Shown: positions 21,931-29,792 of the stretch, one piece after another
Position numbering within the stretch: position 1 is the stretch's first letter
How the letters are laid out: each line of letters begins with the position of its first letter
Virus record (IMG/VR): IMGVR_UViG_3300046007_003964
Span: 1 to 42,364 of that record
Length of the DNA stretch: 42,364 bases
Source: a virus
Reading direction: 5' to 3' (one strand)
Position numbers and translations under genes: made by a program
The notes under the pieces: generated by a model
Databases searched by the model: none
What the model saw: only the letters and a program-made list of their open reading frames with translations
What the model was told of the DNA's origin: nothing

Positions 21931-22881
21931 ATGAAAGTTGTTTATGTAACAGGATGCTTAGGATTTATAGGTTCTTATGTGACTAGACTATGCCTAGAGA
22001 AGGGATGGTGGGTTAAAGGAGTTGATAAAATCACTTACGCTGCTAACGATGATCTTTTAACAGAATTTTTGGAATATCCAAATTTTTCGTTCGTTCAATC
22101 TGACATTAATGATCTTAAGTTTCTTTATGACTGCGACTACATTATAAACATCGCCGCAGAAACTCATGTTGGGAATTCCATAAGCAATAGTGATGATTTT
22201 GTAAGTTCAAACATCAATGGAGTTCACAACATACTTGAGTTGATTAAGAACTATCGGCAAGAGAATGGAAAAACTCCGACCTTTTTACACTTCAGCACAG
22301 ATGAAGTTTACGGAGATATTGCAGATGGTGCACATACTGAACAAGATTTACTTAAGCCATCAAATCCATACTCAGCCACTAAAGCGGCCGCCGACATGTT
22401 GGTGTTGGCTTGGGCAAGAACTTACAAGATTCCGTATGTAATAGTTAGACCTACGAATAATTATGGTATAGGTCAGTATGTTGAAAAACTTATACCTAAG
22501 GTTTGTAAGTATTTGCATTTGGGAAGAAAGATTCCTCTACACAACAATGGAACTCCAATACGAAATTGGTTACATGCTGAAGATACTGCTAGAGCCATCA
22601 TCACCATAATTGAATCAGAAACCAAGAATGAAATATACAATATTTGCGGCGGATTTGAACAATCAAATATGGAAACTGTTGCGAAGATTTTACAGGGTTT
22701 GGGTATTAGAGAAGACCAATATTCGGATTACATAGACTTTTCTTATAGCAGACCTGGACAAGATGTCCGATACGCTCTAGATGATTCTAAACTTAGAAAA
22801 CTAGGATGGAATCCTGTCAAAAAGTTTGATGAAGAACTTCCTAGAATAGTCAAATACTACAGTAATAATTTTATTTGGTAA
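21931..22881 (+). CDS. Nucleotide-sugar 4,6-dehydratase (RmlB-like SDR)
   Basis: 316-residue extended short-chain dehydrogenase. NAD loop 'VTGCLGFIGSYVTRLCLEKG', 'INIAAETHVGNSISNSDDFV', the active-site 'HFSTDEVYGD' with the Asp-Glu pair of dehydratases, 'NPYSATKAAADMLVLAWART' (Tyr/Lys) and 'RPTNNYG' are RmlB-like. By sequence it looks like dTDP-glucose 4,6-dehydratase, but its place after rfbH suggests it may make the CDP-4-keto-6-deoxy substrate of that enzyme or process a related sugar. The nucleotide preference is not settled by motifs. Confidence 0.88.
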   Translation: MKVVYVTGCLGFIGSYVTRLCLEKGWWVKGVDKITYAANDDLLTEFLEYPNFSFVQSDINDLKFLYDCDYIINIAAETHVGNSISNSDDFVSSNINGVHNILELIKNYRQENGKTPTFLHFSTDEVYGDIADGAHTEQDLLKPSNPYSATKAAADMLVLAWARTYKIPYVIVRPTNNYGIGQYVEKLIPKVCKYLHLGRKIPLHNNGTPIRNWLHAEDTARAIITIIESETKNEIYNICGGFEQSNMETVAKILQGLGIREDQYSDYIDFSYSRPGQDVRYALDDSKLRKLGWNPVKKFDEELPRIVKYYSNNFIW

Positions 22882-22885
22882 TAAT

Positions 22886-23506
22886 ATGAATCTGAAGAAA
22901 ATCATATTGGATATAGCATTTAAGCATAAACTAGGTCATTTAGGTAGTTACTTCTCATCTGTTGATATTATAGATCAAATGTATGGCAACATGGGCAAGG
23001 ATGACATTTTCATCTTGTCTTCGGGACATGCTGCCGTTGCTTTATATGCTTGCCTACAGAAGCACCGTGGTATAAATGCCGAAGAGATGTTTTTGAAGCA
23101 CGGTGGACATCCACATCGTGACGAGGCTAATCAAATCTACTGCTCAACGGGAAGTCTTGGCTTGGGCATCACAATTGCATTAGGAAGAGCCGTAGCCAAT
23201 CCAAAGAGAAAGGTTTGGGTTCTTGTGAGTGATGGAGAGTGTGCCGAGGGTAGCGTGTGGGAGGCTTTGAAAACAATTCGTGAGCAGAACATTAAAAATA
23301 TTGAGGTTCATGTTAATGTGAATGGTTATGCTGCTTACATGGAGGTGGATCAGCAATACCTAACAGAGAGGTTGAAAGCATTCCTTCCAGAAGTTAAGAT
23401 ACACTATACCACAGTTGAACAGTTTCCCTTTCTGAAGGGACTGAATGCACACTATCATGTTATGAAAGAATCCGATTACAAGCAAGCATTGGAGATGTTA
23501 AAATGA
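22886..23506 (+). CDS. Transketolase N-terminal (TPP pyrophosphate-binding) subunit
   Basis: 206 residues. 'HKLGHLGSYFSSVDIIDQMY' corresponds to transketolase 'GHPG...S..DI', 'ILSSGHAAVALYACLQKHRG' follows, 'GHPHRDEANQIYCSTGSLGL' resembles the conserved 'GSLGQG' loop, and 'VLVSDGECAEGSVWEALKTI' is the TPP/Mg site (GDG-type, here SDGE). It is paired with the next gene, which carries the other half of the enzyme, so this is a split two-subunit transketolase as in archaea and some secondary-metabolite loci. Within a dideoxysugar cluster it probably transfers a ketol unit to a 4-keto sugar. Confidence 0.9.
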   Translation: MNLKKIILDIAFKHKLGHLGSYFSSVDIIDQMYGNMGKDDIFILSSGHAAVALYACLQKHRGINAEEMFLKHGGHPHRDEANQIYCSTGSLGLGITIALGRAVANPKRKVWVLVSDGECAEGSVWEALKTIREQNIKNIEVHVNVNGYAAYMEVDQQYLTERLKAFLPEVKIHYTTVEQFPFLKGLNAHYHVMKESDYKQALEMLK

Positions 23507-23979
23507 GAAAGCAATTTGCTGAACTTCTTCATGGTGCGATGGCAGCAAACTCAAAAATTTACCTGATAACAGGAGATTTGGGTTACGGGTTGTGGGACAA
23601 AATCCGAGATGATTACAAGGACAGGTTTTATAATGTTGGATCGTCCGAAATGGCTATGATGGGTATGGCCATAGGGCTGGCTATGGATGGAAAGATTCCG
23701 TTAGTATACTCCATTAGCCCGTTTGCAATCTACAGACCTTTTGAGATGATACGAAATTATCTAAGCCATGAAAATATTCCTGTAAATATTATTGGTGGTG
23801 GCAGGGGCAAAGATTACGGATACTTGGGATTTTCTCATTGGGCTGAAGATGACAAAAGAATAATGAGAACTCTAGAAAATTTGCGAGTTTTGCATCCTGA
23901 AACTGTAGAAGATATGGTACAACAATTTGCTGAAATTTTAATGAATCCTCAACCAACTTATTTAAATCTCCGAAAATGA
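23503..23979 (+). CDS. Transketolase C-terminal (pyrimidine-binding) subunit
   Basis: 158 residues, GTG/ATGA-type overlap of 4 bases with the preceding subunit. 'IYLITGDLGYGLWDKI', 'RFYNVGSSEMAMMGMAIGLA' (the catalytic Glu of the pyrimidine domain lies in 'SSEMAM', compare 'GIAEQ' in transketolases) and 'IPLVYSISPFAIYRPFEMIR' define the PYR domain; 'PVNIIGGGRGKDYGYLGFSH' follows. The third transketolase domain is missing, so the complex is minimal. It functions only with the 22886 product. Confidence 0.88.
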   Translation: MRKQFAELLHGAMAANSKIYLITGDLGYGLWDKIRDDYKDRFYNVGSSEMAMMGMAIGLAMDGKIPLVYSISPFAIYRPFEMIRNYLSHENIPVNIIGGGRGKDYGYLGFSHWAEDDKRIMRTLENLRVLHPETVEDMVQQFAEILMNPQPTYLNLRK

Positions 23980-24761
23980 AAAAACCAAGTATTTTGATAA
24001 CCGGAGGAAATGGTTATATTGCTAAGAGCCTAAATCGTGAACTTTGTTCGTGGTATAATGTCACCACTATTTCTAGAACAGATTTTGATCTTTCTGATAC
24101 TGATGCGCTAAACAACTGGTTTTCAGGTAAAATTTTTGATGTGGTTATTCACGCGGCTGCAACTGGTGGTAGTAGGCTTAAATCAGATAATCATCATGTC
24201 CGAGATCAAAACCTGAAAATGTATCGTAATATGCTTGCAAACAGAGGTAGGTTTGGAAGACTAATACACTTTGGGTCTGGTGCGGAATTCTTTCATCAAA
24301 CCCAATACAGCCTAAGCAAAACAGAAATAGCAAAGTCTATACAAGACACCGAGCAGTTTTACAACATAAGAATATTTGGAGTGTTTGATGAAAATGAACT
24401 TGAAACTCGTTTCATACGAGCAAGTATAAGTCGTTACTTGAATCACGAATCAATACAGATACACACCAATAGAATCATGGATTTTTTCTACATGAAAGAT
24501 TTGATATCGTTGGTGGAATTCTACATCAACGACTTAAATCCAAGCAAAGAAGTTAACTGCTCCTATGAACAAAAACACACTCTGAAGAACATAGCCAGAC
24601 TCATAAATTTTATGGGACATCATACTGTTCCTATCATTGTTCAAAATCCAACAAACTTGGAGTTTTACTGCGGGGAAAGTAATCTACCAGAAATAAATAT
24701 TTATGGTCTTGAAGCAGGTGTGAAATTGACCTACGAAAAACTTTTCAACATGAGGAAATAA
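23976..24761 (+). CDS. NAD-dependent epimerase/reductase (SDR)
   Basis: 261 residues, 4-base overlap with the transketolase subunit. 'ILITGGNGYIAKSLNRELCS' is the dinucleotide loop, 'DVVIHAAATGGSRL' the NNAG-like strand, 'HFGSGAEF' and 'YSLSKTEIAKSI' supply Ser and Tyr-x3-Lys. It is short for extended SDRs, resembling RmlD- or fucose-synthase-type 4-keto reductases. In this cluster it could reduce the ketone left after ketol transfer, as the reductase YerF does in yersiniose synthesis; that analogy is inference. Confidence 0.82.
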   Translation: MKKPSILITGGNGYIAKSLNRELCSWYNVTTISRTDFDLSDTDALNNWFSGKIFDVVIHAAATGGSRLKSDNHHVRDQNLKMYRNMLANRGRFGRLIHFGSGAEFFHQTQYSLSKTEIAKSIQDTEQFYNIRIFGVFDENELETRFIRASISRYLNHESIQIHTNRIMDFFYMKDLISLVEFYINDLNPSKEVNCSYEQKHTLKNIARLINFMGHHTVPIIVQNPTNLEFYCGESNLPEINIYGLEAGVKLTYEKLFNMRK

Positions 24762-24762
24762 G

Positions 24763-25722
24763 ATGGCAGAAAATGCTGCAATAATTTATATGTCACGCAT
24801 GAGGGATGTTCCTCTTTTGTATCGCAGTCTTAGTATGCTTGGATGGAATTTCAAGCATATTCAAGAATATCCAATCGTTGTTTTCCACGACGATATAGAC
24901 AAGGGAACTATTTCCAATCTAATGGTTGAACTTCACAAGAACTTGGGATTCATTCCAAATTTGAAGTTTGAACATTTGGATTTCGTAATGCCCGAATGGG
25001 TTTCGGAAGATCCAGCAAAGTATACTGTTCCTTTGGATCAGGCTTGGATGGGATATCGCCACATGTGCCGTTATCATTCAGGTGGTATTTACCGCGATCC
25101 TCGCCTGCTGAAGTATGATTACTATTGGAGATTGGATTCTGATTCTTACATCTATTCGCCAATCAATTACGATCCGTTTGAATACATGGCAAAGAATGAT
25201 AAAGAATATGCTTTCATGGCAACCGAAGACGGAGAGGTTCCAAGCGTTGCTGAAGGACTTTGGGATGAAACTGAGCGGTTTATGAAGGCTCATAACATTC
25301 CGATGAATAAAGACCTTGAGGACAGCATGGTTGACGGAAAGTGGAGTTGTCGGTTGTTCTATACAAACTTTGAAATTGCCAAGTTCTCGTTCTTCAGAAG
25401 CGAAAAGTATATGGCATACTTTGACCAGTTGGATCAGACAGGCAACATCTTTTATAAGAGATGGGGCGATGCTCCAATCCATTGGCTAGGTGTAAAGATG
25501 TTGTTAGACCCAAGCAAGGTTTGGGCTGTGAACGATATCACCTATCAGCACAATGCTTGGATACGCAACATGAGTGCTTTGCCCAACAAGGAAATTCCCG
25601 AGAAGATTATGAACTTGGTTGATGGAAATCTTCAACATCGTTACAGTCGTCTAGAAAGAATCACTTTTGGTTTGAATAGATATAGAGCAGGTGGCCCCGA
25701 TTGGTTGAATTGGGGGGAATAA
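24763..25722 (+). CDS. GT15 (Kre2/Mnt1-type) mannosyltransferase homologue
   Basis: 319 residues matching the fungal alpha-1,2-mannosyltransferase family: 'WMGYRHMCRYHSGGIYRDPR', 'YYWRLDSDSYIYSPINYDPF' (D125/D127), 'LFYTNFEIAKFSFFRSEKYM', 'GNIFYKRWGDAPIHWLGVKM' and 'VWAVNDITYQHNAW'. The same blocks occur in order in yeast Kre2 and Ktr proteins, which use GDP-mannose and Mn2+. The membrane anchor of the fungal enzymes is absent, so this is a soluble catalytic core. GT15 is essentially a fungal family, making its presence in a phage notable. A diverged copy lies at 26479. Confidence 0.88.
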   Translation: MAENAAIIYMSRMRDVPLLYRSLSMLGWNFKHIQEYPIVVFHDDIDKGTISNLMVELHKNLGFIPNLKFEHLDFVMPEWVSEDPAKYTVPLDQAWMGYRHMCRYHSGGIYRDPRLLKYDYYWRLDSDSYIYSPINYDPFEYMAKNDKEYAFMATEDGEVPSVAEGLWDETERFMKAHNIPMNKDLEDSMVDGKWSCRLFYTNFEIAKFSFFRSEKYMAYFDQLDQTGNIFYKRWGDAPIHWLGVKMLLDPSKVWAVNDITYQHNAWIRNMSALPNKEIPEKIMNLVDGNLQHRYSRLERITFGLNRYRAGGPDWLNWGE

Positions 25723-25725
25723 ATT

Positions 25726-26460
25726 ATGAATAATATTTCAACAATACAAATGATGCATAAAGTTTTAACACCAAATAAATGCACCGGAACTAAAAGAAGA
25801 ATAGGAGCCGGAAATGATGGTGGTTATGTAATAATTAATGAGGTGTTAGCAAATACAAAATTTTGTTTATGCTTTGGTGCGGGAGGTAATATTGATGTAG
25901 AAAAACATCTGGCTAGTATAGGCAAAAAAACTGAATGTTTTGATGCAGAACCAGATTTCAATCATTTGCCAGAATTAAAAGATATTCCTATTGGCGGGTC
26001 TAAAAATTTAAGTTTAAATTTAAATTATCATCGTACCAATGTTGATGGAAATAATATAGATTCAATTATACCTACCGAATCATATTTTCTAAAAATGGAT
26101 ATAGAAGGTGGAGAATGGGAAGTTTTGCGAAATATGAGCGATTCGCATAAGTCTAAAATGAATATGTTGGTTGTCGAATATCATTTGAACAATGAGTATT
26201 ATAGAAGTCGTAATTTACTCTCAATATATGATGTTCTTGTTTCTATTAAAAACACCCATCACCTAGTTCACATTCATGGGAATAATTATGATATACCCAA
26301 TTATGGCGGTACTAAAATTCCAGCAGTTGTAGAATGCTGTTATATAAACAAATCTTTAGGAATTTCCACTGATGAGATAGATTATTCTGAATATCCATCA
26401 ATTATAGACACACCTAATAATTTAAATGCGTTTGATTATAAATTGGATTGGTGGAAATAA
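25726..26460 (+). CDS. FkbM-family methyltransferase
   Basis: 244 residues. 'RIGAGNDGGYVIINEVLANT', 'KFCLCFGAGGNIDVEKHLAS', 'TECFDAEPDF' (AdoMet acidic residue) and 'YFLKMDIEGGEWEVLRNMSD', the hallmark FkbM block. It should O-methylate a sugar hydroxyl. It lies between two GT15 genes and is strikingly more AT-rich than the GT15 gene just upstream, so they probably arrived separately. 'LAIS'-type secretion signals are absent; cytoplasmic. Confidence 0.82.
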   Translation: MNNISTIQMMHKVLTPNKCTGTKRRIGAGNDGGYVIINEVLANTKFCLCFGAGGNIDVEKHLASIGKKTECFDAEPDFNHLPELKDIPIGGSKNLSLNLNYHRTNVDGNNIDSIIPTESYFLKMDIEGGEWEVLRNMSDSHKSKMNMLVVEYHLNNEYYRSRNLLSIYDVLVSIKNTHHLVHIHGNNYDIPNYGGTKIPAVVECCYINKSLGISTDEIDYSEYPSIIDTPNNLNAFDYKLDWWK

Positions 26461-26478
26461 TAAACGAGGAATTATATT

Positions 26479-27357
26479 ATGGAAAATGCTGCAATCGTAT
26501 ACATGACACGAAAAAATGACCTGTGGGTTTTTAAACACAGTATAAATTTTTTATATAAAAATTTTAACAGAGAAGCAAATTATCCTGTTATAGTTTTTTA
26601 TGATGATTTAACAAAAATAGACATAACAAATCTTTTAACAGAAATAAATTTGTCTCTAGGATTTATGCCGAGTATAAAGTTTGAAAAACTAGAATTTATT
26701 TTGCCAGAAAGAATTTCTTCAGACCCAAGTTTATACAGTCCATCACTAGATCAGTTTAGAATGGGTTACAGACATATGTGCCGTTTTTATGGCGGTCAAA
26801 TTTTCAATCATCCTTCTCTAGAAAAATATAAGTGGTACATGAGATTGGATTCTGATTCTTTTATTTTAACAAAAATTACTAAAGATCCTTTTGTTACCAT
26901 GAGAGAAAATGAGTATCAATACGCGCATATGGAAAATATAGGATATGATGCTCCTTGGGCTTGTGAAGGATTGTGGGAAACTACCAAAAAGTTTATGGAA
27001 GAAAATTATAAAAAACTAACAAATAAAAACTTTGATTGGAATTTAGAAGTTTATAATACAAATTTTGAAATTGTTGATATGGATTTCTATCGTTCTGAAA
27101 ATTATCAAAATTATTTCAAATATTTGGAAAACACCAACAACATCTTTTACAAAAGGTGGGGAGACCATTGTATAAGATGGTTGGGGTCTACGATGTTCAT
27201 GGATTCAAACAAAGTTTGGGCAGTTAAAGATTTTGCATATCAACATGGCGGAGATGTAAACAACATACACCTTATTGACGATGCGTGTGTTCAGAATATT
27301 CCAGAACCGTACAAAAGAAGCGTTATTTCTTCACTATCAAAATTAATAAGGAGTTAA
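26479..27357 (+). CDS. Second GT15-type mannosyltransferase homologue
   Basis: 292 residues, paralogue of the 24763 protein: both start '(M)ENAAI(I/V)YM(S/T)R'. 'QFRMGYRHMCRFYGGQIFNH', 'WYMRLDSDSFILTKITKDPF', 'YNTNFEIVDMDFYRSENYQN' and 'IFYKRWGDHCIRWLGSTMFM' with 'VWAVKDFAYQHGG' repeat every family block. Codons are far richer in A/T than in its paralogue, so this is an old duplication or a second acquisition, not a recent copy. GAGGA ribosome site at 26465-26469. Probably adds another mannose-type residue to the same glycan. Confidence 0.86.
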   Translation: MENAAIVYMTRKNDLWVFKHSINFLYKNFNREANYPVIVFYDDLTKIDITNLLTEINLSLGFMPSIKFEKLEFILPERISSDPSLYSPSLDQFRMGYRHMCRFYGGQIFNHPSLEKYKWYMRLDSDSFILTKITKDPFVTMRENEYQYAHMENIGYDAPWACEGLWETTKKFMEENYKKLTNKNFDWNLEVYNTNFEIVDMDFYRSENYQNYFKYLENTNNIFYKRWGDHCIRWLGSTMFMDSNKVWAVKDFAYQHGGDVNNIHLIDDACVQNIPEPYKRSVISSLSKLIRS

Positions 27358-27359
27358 AA

Positions 27360-27959
27360 ATGTATTCTCAAGCGTCTCAAGATGATTTTGTTAATTTAGT
27401 TTTAAATAATCAACAACAAGGATATTTTGTTGATGTTGGTGGTGGATGTGCAGATTTAAAAACTGAAAGTAACAGTCTTTTATTTGAAGAACTAGGATGG
27501 AAAGGGTTAGTTGTTGATGCAGACAAAAGTAGATTTTTTAACAGAACTTGTTCTTTTGAACAAGCGTTTGTTGGGGATGGAAATAATGGAACACAAAAAT
27601 TAGGAAATATTCTTGAAAAACATAAAGTTCCAAAAATAGTAGATTACTTATCAATTGATATTGACGGTCCAGATTTTGATGCTGTTAAATCTTTTATCGA
27701 ATCGGAATATTCTTTTAAAGTTGCTACTATAGAACACAGTATATACAGTCAAAATCCTGGAGTTTATGAATTAAAGATGAATACATTTATGCTTTTGAGT
27801 TCATGTGGCTATGTTCGTATTGTTGATAATGCTGGTCATCGAGCCACCTTAAACAATCTTCACGCAGGATGGCCATTTGAGGATTGGTATATAAATCCAA
27901 AATTTGTTAACTACCAAGAAATAATAAAAAAAATTAGAGAAGCAAAAGAAACAAATTAA
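27360..27959 (+). CDS. FkbM-like methyltransferase
   Basis: 199 residues from ATG 27360 with TAAGGAG 6 bases upstream. 'SQASQDDFVNLVL' is a frequent N-terminal box of FkbM-type enzymes, 'GYFVDVGGGCADLKTESNSL' with 'LGWKGLVVDADKSRF' forms the AdoMet pocket, and 'VDYLSIDIDGPDFDAVKSFI' replaces the usual D-x-E-G. 'DWYINPKF' closes the fold. Second methyltransferase of the island. Confidence 0.8.
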   Translation: MYSQASQDDFVNLVLNNQQQGYFVDVGGGCADLKTESNSLLFEELGWKGLVVDADKSRFFNRTCSFEQAFVGDGNNGTQKLGNILEKHKVPKIVDYLSIDIDGPDFDAVKSFIESEYSFKVATIEHSIYSQNPGVYELKMNTFMLLSSCGYVRIVDNAGHRATLNNLHAGWPFEDWYINPKFVNYQEIIKKIREAKETN

Positions 27960-27960
27960 C

Positions 27961-28869
27961 ATGAAAATTGATAAAGTTATTTTTAGTTGTTCTGAAACAT
28001 TTAGCCCATTTTGGAACATACAATCAGAGGTTTGGAAAACTAAATTTGATGTAGAACCTGTTTGTATTTTATTTGGTGATAAAAAAAATTGTAATTTATC
28101 TGAAAAATATGGTGAAGTAATTGAAAGAAAATTTGATAAAACTTTACCAGATATAATTCAAATTCAGTTTTATAAATTTTATCATCCAATAACAGAGCCT
28201 GAAACTACATGGATTATTGGTGACATAGATCAAATTCCACTACAAACAGAGTATTTTTTAAATGATTTACCTAGTGTTTCTGATGATGGTTACGCACATT
28301 TAAATTATACGCTAACTGCTCAAATGCGTAAAACTACTAGAACTGATGGAATGCCTGGTTTATCTCCAGATTCATTTTTTAAAGTTGGTGCTTGTGTTAA
28401 TGGGGGGTATGATTTTCCAGGTCACTATCATGTAGCAAAAGGAAAACTTTTTAGAGATTTGTTTTTTAATAAAAAATCTTTTGAAGATGTTTTACGCTAC
28501 ATTATAGATTCTCCTCAATATGGAATGCGCTCTGAAGAACATTTGCGTATGTTGAGTAAAGAAATACACGGAAATTACTGGGTTGCAGAAGAAAGTTATA
28601 CAACAGAACAAATATGGTATGGTTTACGCCGGGGGTATATAAAAGATTTTTTTGGAAAAGAGTACCATATGTGGGAACAAAAAATTGACCGAGTGGGAAG
28701 ATTGGTGGATTCAAACGGAAAATGGATTAAACAATGGACAGGTGAAGATTACATTTATGACGAGGTTAAACTTCGCAATAAAGGATACATGGATCTCCAT
28801 TGCCATCGCCCCTATCACGAGCAAGAAAAGGCCATGATGAAAATTTTAGAGAAAGCAGGCATGATATGA
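27961..28869 (+). CDS. Predicted GT-A glycosyltransferase-like protein, copy 1
   Basis: 302 residues. 'MKIDKVIFSCSETFSPFWNI' opens, then 'YHPITEPETTWIIGDIDQIP' shows a D-x-D motif after a strand, as in GT-A enzymes, and 'YDFPGHYHVAKGKLFRDLFF' resembles the substrate side. The C-terminus carries 'MDLHCHRPYHEQEKAMMKIL'. It shares its whole plan with the next gene. I cannot place it in a named GT family, so the call rests on the DxD strand, paralogy and context. Confidence 0.6.
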   Translation: MKIDKVIFSCSETFSPFWNIQSEVWKTKFDVEPVCILFGDKKNCNLSEKYGEVIERKFDKTLPDIIQIQFYKFYHPITEPETTWIIGDIDQIPLQTEYFLNDLPSVSDDGYAHLNYTLTAQMRKTTRTDGMPGLSPDSFFKVGACVNGGYDFPGHYHVAKGKLFRDLFFNKKSFEDVLRYIIDSPQYGMRSEEHLRMLSKEIHGNYWVAEESYTTEQIWYGLRRGYIKDFFGKEYHMWEQKIDRVGRLVDSNGKWIKQWTGEDYIYDEVKLRNKGYMDLHCHRPYHEQEKAMMKILEKAGMI

Positions 28870-29792
28870 AGATTGATAAGATTGTTTTTTCTTCTTCTGA
28901 AAAATATAGTCCTTTTTGGAACTATCAATCAAAGGTTTGGAGTAAACTTGGAGTAACTCCTGTTTTACTACTTTGGGGAGAAGTTAAAAATACTAATGTT
29001 ACTGATACTCATGGTGAAGTTATTGAAATGAAATATTCAGAACATGCAATAAAATCTCTTCAAATGACTTGGAGTAAATTTTATCACACAAGCACAGAAC
29101 CAGATACAACATGGTTGATAGGAGATATTGACCTTTTTCCACTACAAAAAAAATATTTTGAATCTACAATAACGCAAATTTCAGATGACTCTTATGTTCA
29201 TTTAGCGTGTAGACATCAAACTAGACACAATCCTTCTGCTTATTTTGAAACTAATGGTAGCGAATTGACGGGAGGACAAAATCTTCCGGCTTATTATCAT
29301 TTAGCAAAAGGAAAGATTTTTGATTCTGTTTACAAATGTGGTTCTATTGATTTTATAGATTATGTTAACAGTATAGTTTCTCAAAAGATATATGGAAGAA
29401 ACATATCTGAAGAATATATGTCAATGTCTCCAAAACAAATAGCAAATAGTATGAACTTTCTAGGAAGTAAACATTCTATGGAACCTTTTTGGTGTGCGGA
29501 TGAAAGTTATTCATCCACTATGTTGTGGAATGCCATTAGAACTAACAAGGTTAATTTTCTTGGTTCAAATTTTCCCGTTGTTAATGCTAATCCTTATTTG
29601 TGGAACAGAATAGACAGATGTAATTGGGATGGTACGAACTATTCTTTTGTTGATTTGAAACGACTAAAAACAAATGAATACATTGATTTTCACTCTGTTG
29701 GGCCAGTAGCATCAATGGATGATATAATTGTGTCTTTTGATAAAATTGAAAGTTCATTGAAACAAATTTTAAGTATTGCAGGAATGTTATGA
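28866..29792 (+). CDS. Predicted GT-A glycosyltransferase-like protein, copy 2
   Basis: 308 residues from ATG 28866 (4-base overlap). Tandem paralogue of the preceding gene: 'MKIDKIVFSSSEKYSPFWNY', 'HTSTEPDTTWLIGDIDLFPL', 'NLPAYYHLAKGKIFDSVYKC' and 'EPFWCADESYSSTMLWNAIR' align with the same blocks. The middle portion is diverged, suggesting a different acceptor or donor. Very AT-rich codons. Confidence 0.6.
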   Translation: MKIDKIVFSSSEKYSPFWNYQSKVWSKLGVTPVLLLWGEVKNTNVTDTHGEVIEMKYSEHAIKSLQMTWSKFYHTSTEPDTTWLIGDIDLFPLQKKYFESTITQISDDSYVHLACRHQTRHNPSAYFETNGSELTGGQNLPAYYHLAKGKIFDSVYKCGSIDFIDYVNSIVSQKIYGRNISEEYMSMSPKQIANSMNFLGSKHSMEPFWCADESYSSTMLWNAIRTNKVNFLGSNFPVVNANPYLWNRIDRCNWDGTNYSFVDLKRLKTNEYIDFHSVGPVASMDDIIVSFDKIESSLKQILSIAGML

